Counted from the stretch's first letter, positions 52,914-61,864 are shown. The stretch is 64,000 bases of DNA from Myxococcota bacterium (GCA_022447545.1 JAKVBI010000011.1:186001-250000); one strand, 5' to 3'. A program made the numbers and translations. The notes: generated by a model not told the origin, from the sequence alone.

Positions 52914-54635
52914 TCAGCTCGGCGACGGCGTCGCTCCGCGCACCAGTCGCCCGGGCATTTCCCCAGTCGACTCTCCGTTCTCGAACGCAACACGCCCAGA
53001 CACCAATGTGGCGCGATACCCGTCGGCACGTTGAACCAACCGTTTGCCTCCTGCCGGGAGGTCATGAACCAACTCCGGCGGGCGCAGTTTCAACACGTCG
53101 AAATCGATCAGATTCAGGTCCGCCTTGAAGCCCGGAGCCACCACCCCTCGATCGTTTAGTCCCACCATTTCGGCCGTGTCCCGGGTCTGACGCTTCACCA
53201 GCCATTCGATGGGGAGGCGGTCGCCACGTGTGCGATCCCGGCCCCAGTGGGTGATCAGACTGGTGGGGAAGCTCGCGTCGCTGATAAAGGTGCAATGGGC
53301 GCCGCCGTCGCCGAGCCCTGGAACCGTATGGGGGTCGAGGAGCATCTCGCGAGTGGCCTCGCCATCGAGGTGTGCGTAGTTCTTGATGGGCAGATAGAGC
53401 TGCCCCCGAGCCTCGTTCTCCAGCAGGAGGTCGTAGGCGAGGGCAGCCGGATCCACTCCCGCGCGACGCGCCCGCTCGGCGATGGAGTCCTCGGGAGCTG
53501 GCTCGTATTGCGGGGGGTCTCCCAGGCTGAAGATGTATTCGAAACCGTTGATCACGGTGTTCTCCACGTGCTCTGGACCCTGTTCCGCGGCATGCTGCTC
53601 AAGGATACGTTGCCGAACCCCGGCATCTCGCAAGCGCGCGTTGCGTTCAGGGTCGGAGAGCTCGGCGACCTCTCGAAACGCTGGAACTCCCATGAAGGGA
53701 TGCAGCCACGAGTCCAGGCTCATCATCGCCCCCACAGGACGCGGTGAGACCTGTCCGCGCATGGAAATTCCATCGGTGCACGCCGCACCGATCAGTTCGA
53801 GCAGACGGCGCCAGCCTTCGGGATCCTCGATGTCCTGGAGAACGGAAATCGACATCAATCGGCCGGACTCTGCAGCCACGGCGCGCAACATGGCGAATTC
53901 GGTTTCGAGATCCTCGAAATCGGCCACCAATTCGATCACACCAGCGCCCGCCTCGCGGAGCCCCCGCGCAATGCCTGCGAGTTCTTCGAAAGCCGCCGTC
54001 AGAGTCGGAGTGAGGCGACCGTCCGATGCACGGTGGTTGATGGTGCGCGAGGTCGTGAATCCGAGGGCGCCGGCCCTGACGGCCTCACGAGCCAATGCAC
54101 CCATTTGTCGGATCTCCTCCGAGCTCGCCGCCGTCGTGTGATCCGATCCACGCTCCCCCATCACGTAGGCACGCAAGGCTGCGTGGGGCAACTGTGCACC
54201 AAAGTCGATGGCATGGGGTGTGCGCTCGATGGCATCGAGATACTCGGGAAACGATTCCCACGACCAGTCGATTCCTTCTGAGAGAATCGCGCCGGGAATA
54301 TCTTCAACACCCTCCATCAGGGCGATCAGCCAGTCGTAGGTATCGGGTCGGACAGGAGCGAAGCCCACACCACAGTTGCCCATGACAACGGTGGTCACGC
54401 CATGCCAGCACGAGGGCGTCAGAAGCGAATCCCAACTCACCTGTCCGTCGTAATGGGTGTGGATATCCACGAAGCCCGGAGAGACCATCAAACCATCGGC
54501 ATCGATCTCGCGCCGACCCCTCTCGGGTACGCGACCCACCGCTTGGATGCGGTCCCCCTGAATGGCCACATCGGCTCGTCGAGGCGCGGCGCCTGTTCCA
54601 TCGATCACTTCACCACCACGAATCACGAGATCCAT
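52914..54635 (-). CDS. N-acyl-D-amino-acid deacylase/D-aminoacylase-type amidohydrolase
   Basis: 573 residues from ATG 54635, with GGAGG seven bases upstream. The N-terminal beta-sandwich MDLVIRGGEVIDGTGAAPRR is followed by the metal motif SPGFVDIHTHYDGQVSWD (about 58-75) and the long TIM barrel; a late VPGLGDGGAHCTFISDASFP carries the conserved Asp. The sandwich closes with GVVAPGFKADLNLIDFDVLK. Family enzymes hydrolyse N-acyl-D-amino acids or cyclic amides. An amidase gene lies 79 bases upstream on the same strand, suggesting joint amide degradation. Confidence 0.9.
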   Translation of the reverse strand: MDLVIRGGEVIDGTGAAPRRADVAIQGDRIQAVGRVPERGRREIDADGLMVSPGFVDIHTHYDGQVSWDSLLTPSCWHGVTTVVMGNCGVGFAPVRPDTYDWLIALMEGVEDIPGAILSEGIDWSWESFPEYLDAIERTPHAIDFGAQLPHAALRAYVMGERGSDHTTAASSEEIRQMGALAREAVRAGALGFTTSRTINHRASDGRLTPTLTAAFEELAGIARGLREAGAGVIELVADFEDLETEFAMLRAVAAESGRLMSISVLQDIEDPEGWRRLLELIGAACTDGISMRGQVSPRPVGAMMSLDSWLHPFMGVPAFREVAELSDPERNARLRDAGVRQRILEQHAAEQGPEHVENTVINGFEYIFSLGDPPQYEPAPEDSIAERARRAGVDPAALAYDLLLENEARGQLYLPIKNYAHLDGEATREMLLDPHTVPGLGDGGAHCTFISDASFPTSLITHWGRDRTRGDRLPIEWLVKRQTRDTAEMVGLNDRGVVAPGFKADLNLIDFDVLKLRPPELVHDLPAGGKRLVQRADGYRATLVSGRVAFENGESTGEMPGRLVRGATPSPS

Positions 54636-54714
54636 CGCGTGCCCTCCTGCTCCCACTCTACCCTACGAGACCCCCGTGGAGTGACAGGTCCGTACCCCAC
54701 GCGGCCCGCTTGGT

Positions 54715-56151
54715 TCAGGCGTGTACGGGCGGCCGGCGATCGGACCAGGGACGGGCTTGCTCGAGCTGAGACGCCACACGGATCAGTAAATCCTCACGAC
54801 CCGTTGCAGCCACCAACTGCACCCCAACCGGCAGGCCTTCGGCGCTCGTCCCCATGGGTAGGGAGATGGCAGGTTGCCCCGTGGCGTTGAACGGGGTCGT
54901 GAAGGCTGTAAATGCACCGAGTCCGGGCAGGAGCTCCGCGGGGTCCGCCAGGGGGCCAAGCCGGCCCACGGGCGGGGGCAGGAGCGCCGAAGTCGGTGTC
55001 ACCAACAAGTCCCACCCGCTTTCCCACCACGCAGCCACCGTGCGAGCGTAGGCGTGAATCCGTTCCACCGCGGCCACATAATCGGTTGCACGCAGACGGC
55101 GTCCCTGCTCGCGTAGAGATCCATTCATGGGCTCGACCTCATCGTCTGCGATTGCGCGCCCGAGGCGTTGCTCCCAGCGATCCAGGTCGCGGGCAACCGT
55201 AGCTGCCGTCAGGACTCCAAAGCCCTCCAGACCGGGACCCTCCAGGGCCTCGAGGGCAACTTGCTCCACCCGATGCCCGAGGTCCTGCAACAGTGCCGCC
55301 GTCGACTCGGCGGCCTGCACACACTCCGCATCCACCGCGACTTCCCCGCCGGCGTGGGTTCGTAAGCCAATGCGAAGACTTCCGGGATCGATCCCTACTT
55401 CTTCTCTCCACGGCCGGCCCGGAGGAGGTGCTTGATAGGGATCCCCGACGGCAGGACCCGCCGTAGCATCCAGAACCGCGGCCGTGTCGCGCACCGATCG
55501 AGTCAGGACATGCTCATGGGTCATGGGCCCCCAGTATTCGCCAAAATCCGGCCCAAGGGAGTTCCGAGCACGGGTCGGCTTCAGTCCCACCAGCCCACAG
55601 CAGGCAGCCGGGATACGGATCGAGCCGCCCATGTCATTCCCGTGTGCGACGGGCGCTAGACCCGCCGCAACCGCGGCACCCGACCCTCCACTTGAACCTC
55701 CGGGAGACCGCTGCGTATCCCAGGGGTTTCGAGCGGGGCCGTAAGCGAGCGGTTCGGTCACGGCCGAGAGTGCAAACTCCGGTGTATTCGTCTTACCCAC
55801 GAACACGAAACCCGCGGCTCGAAATCTTCGCGCGAGTTCGCTGTCGCGCTGCTCGTGAAAACCGGCCTCTTTGAGGAAGCGAGTGCCGCAGTGAAACGGA
55901 TCCCCTGCGGTATGACAGACCACATCCTTGACGAGAAAGGGAACGCCACGGAACGGGCCTCGAGGAAGACCATCGGCGGCCGACTCCTCCCGCGCGCGAT
56001 CGAACCGCCGGTGAATCACGGCATTCAGTTGGGGATCAATCGCTTCGATCCGTCCGATGGCCGCCTCGACGAGTTCCACCGGGGTCACCTCCCCGCTGTG
56101 CACGAGGTCCGCCTGGGCGGTGGCGTCGAGAAAAGCGAATTCATCTGCCAC
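54715..56151 (-). CDS. Amidase-signature family amidase
   Basis: 478 residues. GTG 56151 is preferred because GGGAGG lies seven bases upstream; this sequence itself overlaps an earlier ATG at 56166. The Ser-cisSer-Lys triad is evident: Lys in [13 protein letters not shown], the Gly/Ser-rich signature [20 protein letters not shown] and nucleophile Ser in [15 protein letters not shown]. It hydrolyses carboxamides; closest in layout to aliphatic/aryl amidases. It is followed on the same strand by the D-aminoacylase-like gene and divergent from the M24 pair. Confidence 0.93.
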   Translation of the reverse strand: MADEFAFLDATAQADLVHSGEVTPVELVEAAIGRIEAIDPQLNAVIHRRFDRAREESAADGLPRGPFRGVPFLVKDVVCHTAGDPFHCGTRFLKEAGFHEQRDSELARRFRAAGFVFVGKTNTPEFALSAVTEPLAYGPARNPWDTQRSPGGSSGGSGAAVAAGLAPVAHGNDMGGSIRIPAACCGLVGLKPTRARNSLGPDFGEYWGPMTHEHVLTRSVRDTAAVLDATAGPAVGDPYQAPPPGRPWREEVGIDPGSLRIGLRTHAGGEVAVDAECVQAAESTAALLQDLGHRVEQVALEALEGPGLEGFGVLTAATVARDLDRWEQRLGRAIADDEVEPMNGSLREQGRRLRATDYVAAVERIHAYARTVAAWWESGWDLLVTPTSALLPPPVGRLGPLADPAELLPGLGAFTAFTTPFNATGQPAISLPMGTSAEGLPVGVQLVAATGREDLLIRVASQLEQARPWSDRRPPVHA

Positions 56152-56254
56152 GAAGAGACCTCCCATGAGATTCCAGCATGCTAACGATCGGCAGGGACGC
56201 GCGTCGATGGAATTCAACCTGGCAACACCCTGGCCATGAACCCTCTCCCACCGT

Positions 56255-56260
56255 TAGAGT
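56255..56260 (+). promoter_or_regulatory. Candidate -10 box for leaderless start at 56267
   Basis: TAGAGT, 6 bases before the ATG of the first M24 gene. The six intervening bases GGAAAC are a poor Shine-Dalgarno. Confidence 0.3.
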
Positions 56261-56266
56261 GGAAAC

Positions 56267-57487
56267 ATGCAGCCCCTTTTGGCAGAAGAAGCCGTCGATC
56301 TCGAGCGCCTGAGGCGAGAACGGGGCACCCGGTTGGCTACCGCCATGACAGAGTCTGGGGTCGATGCCCTGGTGACCATCGGCCTTCCCAACGTTCACTA
56401 CACGACAGGGCTCGAGAGCCGAGGCTGCGACTCGGCCCGAGCCCACTACGAACGACCCGTGGCGGTCACCCTGTCGGGCGATCCCCATCCACATATTTTC
56501 GCGCCGTCACCCGAAGCCGTCCCCGAGGATCTCCCGGAGGACCATCTCCACCCCTCGTTGTGCGTCGAAACGGGCCATGGCGTGAGGGCACTCGCAGGGT
56601 TTCTCGCGGCGAAACTCGGCCACGGCGGAGGTCGCGTCGCCGTCGACGAGTACACGGCGGCGATGTTCGAGCAACTCTCACCGGCACTTCCGAACTGCGA
56701 AATCGCGGATGGTTCCCGTCTGATGGCCGGTATACGCCTACGCAAGACCCGGGACGAGTTGCTGTGCATTCGACGCGCCCAACACATCAACGAACAGGCC
56801 ATGCATCGTGTCCTGCCACTGCTTCGATCGGGAGTCCACCAGAACGAACTCAGCGGGGCCTTCGTCTCTGAAATTCACGCTCTCGGCGCCAGCTCCAACG
56901 AAATCGACCCCATCTGGCAGGTCATAGCCCCAAGCCTGAGCGACAATCCCTTCAGCCTCAATGGCGACGTCCCGTTTCCGCGCACGAGTTCCGGTCATCG
57001 GCTAGAAAGAGGAGACGTCGTGTGGGTGGACACAGGAATCACGGTTCACGGCTATGCATCCGATTTCGGCAGGACGTGGATCGTGGGCCCCGACCCCTCC
57101 CCGACTCTACGACAGAGATCACAGTTCGAGCGGTGGAAAGACGTCATCGCTCGAGTGAGTGAAGAGATCCGGCCCGGTGCCAGTGGCCTTGATCTCGTCC
57201 GCGCCGCCGAGCGCGGCGAGCCGACACGCCCCTGGATGGACCACTTCTACCTCGCACACGGTGTCGGCCTGAACAGCGCCGAGATGCCTCTCGTGGGTAC
57301 TGATATGGGCGAGGCCTTCGACGCCAGCATCGAGTTGCGGGAGGGTATGGTCCTGGTGCTCGAACCCGCCATCTGGGAGGACGGCTACGCGGGATATCGC
57401 TCCGAGGAAATCGCCGTGGTTTGGGAAGATGGCTGTCGCTTCCTCTCGGACTTCCCCTACACCCCCTTCGAAGAGACACCGGCATGA
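56267..57487 (+). CDS. M24-family metallopeptidase (Xaa-Pro dipeptidase/aminopeptidase P-like)
   Basis: 406 residues. The N-terminal creatinase-like domain (about 1-150) includes VTIGLPNVHYTTGLES. The pita-bread domain keeps all five metal ligands: Asp and Asp in VVWVDTGITVHGYASDFGRT, His in YLAHGVGLNSAEMP, Glu in VLEPAIWEDGYAGY and Glu in RSEEIAVVWEDG. Expected to cleave X-Pro bonds or a related substrate in the cytosol. Its stop overlaps the start of a second M24 gene (ATGA), so the products are made in fixed ratio and may form a heterodimer. Confidence 0.92.
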   Translation: MQPLLAEEAVDLERLRRERGTRLATAMTESGVDALVTIGLPNVHYTTGLESRGCDSARAHYERPVAVTLSGDPHPHIFAPSPEAVPEDLPEDHLHPSLCVETGHGVRALAGFLAAKLGHGGGRVAVDEYTAAMFEQLSPALPNCEIADGSRLMAGIRLRKTRDELLCIRRAQHINEQAMHRVLPLLRSGVHQNELSGAFVSEIHALGASSNEIDPIWQVIAPSLSDNPFSLNGDVPFPRTSSGHRLERGDVVWVDTGITVHGYASDFGRTWIVGPDPSPTLRQRSQFERWKDVIARVSEEIRPGASGLDLVRAAERGEPTRPWMDHFYLAHGVGLNSAEMPLVGTDMGEAFDASIELREGMVLVLEPAIWEDGYAGYRSEEIAVVWEDGCRFLSDFPYTPFEETPA

Positions 57488-58668
57488 GCGGCGAACCCGG
57501 ACTTTCCTCTCTCTCGCACGAGCCCCCCATCGACCTCGTTGCGCTTCGCCAGGAGCGGCTGGCCCGATGCTTGGCAGAGATGAAGCGCACGGGAGTCGAC
57601 GTCCTGCTGTTGAGTCGCGATTCGAATGCCACGTTCGCAGCGGGCTCACGCCGGCTCTGGTACGCGGGAAGTCGCCCCTTCGGACCCACATGTATCGTGG
57701 TGAGGAAGACTGGGGCGGTCCACCTGATGACCGTGCACGAAGATGGAATCCCCCCGGAGATCCCGCGCGAGAACCTCTACGGCTTCGCCTGGGGCACGAG
57801 CACCTTCATGGCATCGGTCATGGCCGTTCCCGGTGTCGATGAAGCCCAGCGCATTGGTGTCGATGCCATGACCCCCGCCTACGCCCGACTCCTAAAGGAC
57901 GCCCTGCCCCAAGTGGAATGGGTCAATGGTGAAGAACTCATGATTCGCGCACGCTCCGAAAAAAGCCCCGCGGAGCTTGCCTGTATCCGTGGCGCCATGG
58001 CAATCACCCACTCGGCGATCAATGACGTGCTCGCCGCCATCGAACCCGGGGTAAGCGAAGCGGCGCTGCGCAGCCTCTTCGTCCGCCGGGCCGCGGAATA
58101 CGGAGTCACGATTCCAGCCTTCGAAGCCTCGTTCCTCGTATCGCCGCGCGAGGCCCCCACCGCACCCAGCTTCCCCATCAGAAGAAGCGGCGCCCCACGT
58201 GCGCTGCGCGAGGGAGACGTGGTCAACCTGGATGCTGGCATCATGCTCGCAGGCTACGAGGGCAGCGTCGCCTGCAGCACGGTGTGCACGAACAGCGGCC
58301 ACTCGGTTGCGCCTCTGGCCTCCCTGGCCCAGCGCTGGCGGGACACCATGGACTCCATGCTGGAAGTCTGTCTGCCCGGTCGCCCCATTACGGAACTCCG
58401 CCAGGCCTATCGCAAGAGCGGAGAGCCCCTACCTGCAATGTTGATCGCGCACGGCGTTGGCCTGGGTATGGAGCCTCCCATCGTCCCGGGCATCTCCCAT
58501 CCGGAAGACACCGACACGACCCCCCTGGAAAGGCACGACGTCCTGGCACTTCAGGCCTACGTGTTCGAGGATGGGGTCGGCGGATACCTCGGCCGGGAGA
58601 TCGTGCGCTTGACCCCGGAAGGCCCGGAAGTGCTTCGCCCCCTCGACTTGAAACCTCTGAGCCAGTGA
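57484..58668 (+). CDS. M24-fold protein with incomplete metal site (creatinase-like or pseudoenzyme)
   Basis: 394 residues from ATG 57484 (ATGA overlap). The same two-domain layout as the upstream gene: LLLSRDSNATFAAGSRRLWY in the N-domain, catalytic domain from about 165. Compared with the intact neighbour, the first Asp (VVNLDAGIMLAGYEG), the His (LIAHGVGLGMEPP) and last Glu (GREIVRLTPEG) remain, but the second Asp is replaced (GYEGSVACST) and the first Glu is Gln (VLALQAYVFEDG). Creatinase itself is a metal-free M24 member, so a non-peptidase hydrolase is possible; otherwise it is a regulatory partner. Confidence 0.88.
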   Translation: MSGEPGLSSLSHEPPIDLVALRQERLARCLAEMKRTGVDVLLLSRDSNATFAAGSRRLWYAGSRPFGPTCIVVRKTGAVHLMTVHEDGIPPEIPRENLYGFAWGTSTFMASVMAVPGVDEAQRIGVDAMTPAYARLLKDALPQVEWVNGEELMIRARSEKSPAELACIRGAMAITHSAINDVLAAIEPGVSEAALRSLFVRRAAEYGVTIPAFEASFLVSPREAPTAPSFPIRRSGAPRALREGDVVNLDAGIMLAGYEGSVACSTVCTNSGHSVAPLASLAQRWRDTMDSMLEVCLPGRPITELRQAYRKSGEPLPAMLIAHGVGLGMEPPIVPGISHPEDTDTTPLERHDVLALQAYVFEDGVGGYLGREIVRLTPEGPEVLRPLDLKPLSQ

Positions 58669-58672
58669 AACC

Positions 58673-59392
58673 ATGGCGGACAAACCCCACCTCAACCAAC
58701 CCGAAGGTCGCTTCAGACCGAGCCTCCACCCCAACATCCAGGACCGCGAGCGGGAACTTCGCTCCTTGACTGATGCCGTGCGACGACTGATCGAGTTCAA
58801 CGTCACCCACGAAGCCTCGGCCGAGCAAACGGCCCAAACAGCCCGGGAGCTCCATCAACTGGCGGACCGGCTGGAGACTCAGATCCCCAGTCAGCCACCG
58901 GCCCGCTACGGCCCGATGCCAGAACCCAGCGAGCCCCACGACCACTTTCTCTACGACCCGGTGCTCGGTCTGTACAACCCCATGGCGCTCCCGGTCCAGA
59001 TGCGTTGGGAGCCGCCCAGAGCCATCGGTGAGGCCAAATTCACCACACCTTTCGAGGGCCCACCGGGTTGTGTGCACGGCGCTGTTCTTGCGGGCGTTTT
59101 CGATCAGGTCTTCAACGTCGCAAACCTGATGACGGGCAGCGCCGGTCCAACCGCCGAACTGGTACTCACCTACCGTCGCCCCACGCCGCTCCATCGCAAG
59201 GTCGTCTTCGACGCGCAGGTCGAATCCATCGAAGGCCGTAAGATTCGAACCCTGGGACACGCCCGTTACGAGGGTGAGGTCACCGTGGAAGCCCGGGGCC
59301 TGTTCATCCTCTTCGAACCCGGCGGAATCGACGAACTGACCCGAAGAATGGAGGGCGCACTCGCCATCCCAGGCGACGAGACAGTCGAATGA
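58673..59392 (+). CDS. PaaI-like hotdog-fold acyl-CoA thioesterase
   Basis: 239 residues, ATG four bases after the M24 stop. The N-terminal 85 residues are mainly helical (ERELRSLTDAVRRLIEFNVT). The hotdog domain follows: FTTPFEGPPGCVHGAVLAGV with the HG motif of PaaI/THEM-type thioesterases (about 122-141), then LVLTYRRPTPLHRKVVFDAQ and VEARGLFILFEPGGIDE. It hydrolyses acyl-CoA to free CoA. It probably belongs to the same transcript as the M24 pair. Confidence 0.88.
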   Translation: MADKPHLNQPEGRFRPSLHPNIQDRERELRSLTDAVRRLIEFNVTHEASAEQTAQTARELHQLADRLETQIPSQPPARYGPMPEPSEPHDHFLYDPVLGLYNPMALPVQMRWEPPRAIGEAKFTTPFEGPPGCVHGAVLAGVFDQVFNVANLMTGSAGPTAELVLTYRRPTPLHRKVVFDAQVESIEGRKIRTLGHARYEGEVTVEARGLFILFEPGGIDELTRRMEGALAIPGDETVE

Positions 59393-59498
59393 GAGTCTCT
59401 TGACCTCCGATGGCGTCGCCTACCGCGTTGCCATAGGTTTCTCCAGCCCCTCGAAACCGACGCTCTTCGCCCGGAATCGCCACACGAGAAGAAGCACC

Positions 59499-59912
59499 GT
59501 GAAAGAAAACGACTTCGAGACGCTCGCCAGTATTGCCAACCGCCGGGGCACCCTGCTCCGTGTTGAGCAGCTCACACCTCGATCCACAACCGAACGAGGC
59601 CTTTCGGCCCTGCTGCTGACCTTCGACCTGGGGCGGCTCCTGATCTGCGTCGCCGACCCGGACGAGCCCAATGCCGTGCAGGGCCTGGCGATTCGAAGAA
59701 TCAACGAGCCCGAGGACACCCCCGGAGGCCTGAACGATGCAGGCGAAGAGGAACCCTGGTGGCGCCTACTGGGCGCACCACTCTTCCGTGCGGAGCCCGG
59801 AACGACTGGGTTACGGCTTCGCTTTCGTTCTGACGCGGATAACCCCAGACAGGTCAACCTCAGGTGCGACGGTCCCTACGTCCAAGTAGAACTCGTCGCA
59901 ACCAGCCACTGA
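59499..59912 (+). CDS. Uncharacterised protein, about 137 residues
   Basis: No family recognised. The likely start is GTG 59499 with a purine-rich GAGAAGAAG upstream; a TTG at 59400 would add 33 atypical residues. The sequence has a compact alternating pattern with LLRVEQLTPRSTTERGLSAL, LLTFDLGRLLICVADPDEPN and a Trp-Trp in EEEPWWRLLGAPLF, ending in strands (LRLRFRSDADNPRQVNLRCD). It looks like a small mostly-beta cytosolic protein without a signal peptide. It follows the thioesterase gene by 106 bases on the same strand. Confidence 0.6.
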   Translation: MKENDFETLASIANRRGTLLRVEQLTPRSTTERGLSALLLTFDLGRLLICVADPDEPNAVQGLAIRRINEPEDTPGGLNDAGEEEPWWRLLGAPLFRAEPGTTGLRLRFRSDADNPRQVNLRCDGPYVQVELVATSH

Positions 59913-59957
59913 TACGGGGCACCCGACGCGACCGTGGGTGAGAGTCGACGGGTGGCT

Positions 59958-60218
59958 CTATTTGGAACCCGCCTTTGCCAGGCCGGGGATCTTCTTTCGC
60001 CCCTTCCCGAACAGCAACCAGTCGACCGAGATGCCCTCTTTGAGAGCCAGAGTGATCAGAAAATCCGGATGGGGGGTCGAGCCGCGCTCGTAACGGTTCA
60101 CATTCTGCTGGAACACACCGAGATCCATCGCAAACTGCCGCTGGGAACGATCCCCACGGACCTCAGCGAGACGCTCGGGCAACTTTTTCTTCACGCGCTT
60201 AATAGCGGCCTTGGACAT
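59958..60218 (-). CDS. Small XRE-family helix-turn-helix regulator
   Basis: 86 residues, ATG with GGAG seven bases upstream. Lys/Arg-rich N-terminus, then a Cro/CI-type HTH: RLAEVRGDRSQRQFAMDLGV followed by FQQNVNRYERGSTPHPDFLI (about 17-56), and ISVDWLLFGKG, as in short XRE regulators. No sensor domain is present. The two direct repeats upstream (60243-60268) are the likely autoregulatory site. No partner toxin gene is visible next to it. Confidence 0.9.
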   Translation of the reverse strand: MSKAAIKRVKKKLPERLAEVRGDRSQRQFAMDLGVFQQNVNRYERGSTPHPDFLITLALKEGISVDWLLFGKGRKKIPGLAKAGSK

Positions 60219-60567
60219 CCTTCAACTCCATTCCTGCTCTGATTTACATTAGTGATCTTGTTTACATTTGCGAAAATCTCATGGCTCAAGCCTACGAACT
60301 CGACTCCGCAGAGGAGTTCGATCCCGATGGCCATTCCGATGCCAGGAGATGCCGAATCGCCCAAGAGAATCGCTCGGGCGTCACGCGACTTGGCAATCCT
60401 TACGCACTTCAGAAGTTTTGGCCAGTACCCACTCGGGTTCTTCAATATTTTTTTCAACTGGAGACGGACCTTTGCGCGGAAGGAACGCAGATGCCGAACC
60501 GAAATTCATCGCTGCACGTCTGTCGAGAACGTGGACGGCTAGCGGATCATCCCCCAACCGGGTGCCA
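60219..60567. other. Gap between XRE and cyclotransferase genes
   Basis: 349 bases, locally richer in A/T than the flanks. It contains the XRE upstream repeats and an inverted repeat CGAACTC/GAGTTCG (60295-60320) with an inner ACTCC-GCAGA-GGAGT hairpin. Small frames on both strands show no recognisable domain. I see no supported gene. Confidence 0.5.
60243..60268. promoter_or_regulatory. Direct repeat upstream of the XRE gene
   Basis: TTTACATT occurs at 60243-60250 and 60261-60268, 18 bases apart. On the minus strand the repeats overlap a weak promoter, TTCGCA-N17-TAATGT. They are probably operator half-sites for the XRE protein. Confidence 0.4.
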
Positions 60568-60990
60568 TCACGTGTTCGGCTTGACCCAGACCCTGCGAAA
60601 TTCGCGACACTGCAACAGAAACACCTCGAGATGCGCCGCACGAAACGCCTCAAGACTCCACGGCTCGCGAGTCAACCGGCCAACCCGATCCGTGGGGATT
60701 ACATAGGCACTGGCGAATCGTGGTGCCGTGCCCGATGGCTCGACCTCCAACTCCACGCGGTCGTACAGATCCCCCTCAAAGTCGTCCAAGACCGCGAAGT
60801 CTGCGGGATCGAGAGTCGAGTAGAGGGTTCCCCATGTAACCGCTCCCGCGCAGGTGACGAGCCCAGGGTAGTGCTCACCCGCCACTCGATAACGAGCCCA
60901 CCCCAAAGCCCTTGCCGGCTCGCCCGGAAGGGCCGCGCCGAGAACAGCCTCCATGACCTCCGGGAAAGCCAGAGTCCCGTAGGCAAACAG
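60568..60990 (-). CDS. Gamma-glutamylcyclotransferase/AIG2-like protein with CTG start
   Basis: About 140 residues. The essential N-terminal substrate-loop motif FAYGTLAFPEVM of this fold lies upstream of the first ATG (60954). Between that ATG and an in-frame TGA near 61044 there is no ATG, GTG or TTG, so initiation at CTG 60990 is proposed (AGAGGG five bases upstream), giving a family-like N-terminus M-F-A-Y-G-T-L. The catalytic Glu is in LDDFEGDLYDRVELEV (about 67-82). Enzymes of this fold release 5-oxoproline from gamma-glutamyl compounds. The VOC pseudogene ends 35 bases upstream. Confidence 0.78.
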   Translation of the reverse strand: MFAYGTLAFPEVMEAVLGAALPGEPARALGWARYRVAGEHYPGLVTCAGAVTWGTLYSTLDPADFAVLDDFEGDLYDRVELEVEPSGTAPRFASAYVIPTDRVGRLTREPWSLEAFRAAHLEVFLLQCREFRRVWVKPNT

Positions 60991-61025
60991 GGCAGCCCTC
61001 TCGCGCGACGCCGATCCCCTGAGTT

Positions 61026-61474
61026 TCAGATCCCGGCGTCCTCTTCAAAGTACTCGATGATCTCGATCAGATTCCCGTCTGGGTCACGACCATAGAAATT
61101 CCGGATGTTTGCCTGAGAAACGGGCTCGGAATTCATCTTCATGCCCGCGCCTGAGAGCCTTTCGTACTCGGCATCAACGTCCTTGACCTCAAAGCAGAAG
61201 TGGCAGATCCCGAGATCGACGTTGCGACGGCCGTCGATGTCCGGCGCCGGTTTTGGCACCCGGTATTCGAAGATCTCGATGCGAGAAGTCCCTTGCTCCA
61301 GCATCACGACCCTACCAGCGGTTTCCGGAAGTGCGTGGGTCGTGGCGAACTCTCGGTTGTTCTCGTCCCAGGGGAAGTCGAACAACACCTCGAACCAAAC
61401 AAATCCCTGTAGAAGGCCATGGAGCGTTCGAGATCCAGCGTGGATATGGCGGTGTGATGAATTCCGACGAACAT
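61026..61474 (-). pseudogene. VOC-family (glyoxalase-like) protein broken by a single-base frameshift
   Basis: From ATG 61474 (GGGAGGGG upstream) the protein begins MFVGIHHTAISTLDLERSMA and FYRDLFG, a clear VOC start. The continuation FEVLFDFPWDENNREFATTH ... RNFYGRDPDGNLIEIIEYFE is in the next frame. The length from start to stop is 449 bases, one short of a multiple of three; adding one T near 61393 (GGTTCGAG to GGTTTCGAG) restores a 149-residue protein. Metal ligands of the fold (His in GIHHTAIS, His in GICHFCFEV, Glu in LIEIIE) are all intact. Recent mutation or a sequencing error are equally possible. Confidence 0.85.
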
Positions 61475-61864
61475 CTGTTCCCCTCCCTCGCCCAGCAGTG
61501 TGAGCAAGAATGCGGCGCTCGGCGCCAATCCCAGGATACCCCGCACATGCTCGGTTCGAAATCGCTCCCCTGCCACAGCGCTGATGCCCCCGAAAACACT
61601 CCCAATTTCGTGCCCGACCGGCAGGCCGTCCGTTCGCCTGGGGACCCGATGCTCTACCCGAGGAAGAGCGCTTTCTCGGGTGCCCCCCTCCGAATTGTCG
61701 GTATTGATCGGGGCCCCGTATCACCCAAGCGAACACCGAGGCCGCTGACCGTTGGCTGCGAATAAACCGGAGGTGTTTGTGTCACGCGGAAAGCATGAGA
61801 ACTCCCTCGCGAACCTGCGCCCACCGTGGAACCCCGGCCAGAGCGGGAACCCCCACGGTCGCCC
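61475..61864. other. Intergenic region upstream of the VOC gene
   Basis: 390 bases without a recognisable gene. It separates an SDR gene from the VOC gene on the same strand and contains a strong hairpin (61657-61682). Otherwise featureless. Confidence 0.5.
61657..61682. terminator. Strong isolated hairpin
   Basis: 26 bases forming an 11-bp stem (ACCCGAG arms extended by a G-T wobble and three more pairs) closed by a four-base loop AGCG. It lies 183 bases beyond the SDR stop on the minus strand. There is no U-tract, so its role as a terminator is uncertain. Confidence 0.4.

Noticed and set aside
60191-60457. 88-codon minus-strand frame overlapping the XRE start
   Set aside because: TTG start without Shine-Dalgarno, no domain, and it would run through the XRE promoter repeats into the XRE gene.
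60281-60706. 141-codon plus-strand frame in the gap before the cyclotransferase
   Set aside because: No family resemblance, atypical composition, and it overlaps the well-supported minus-strand cyclotransferase gene.
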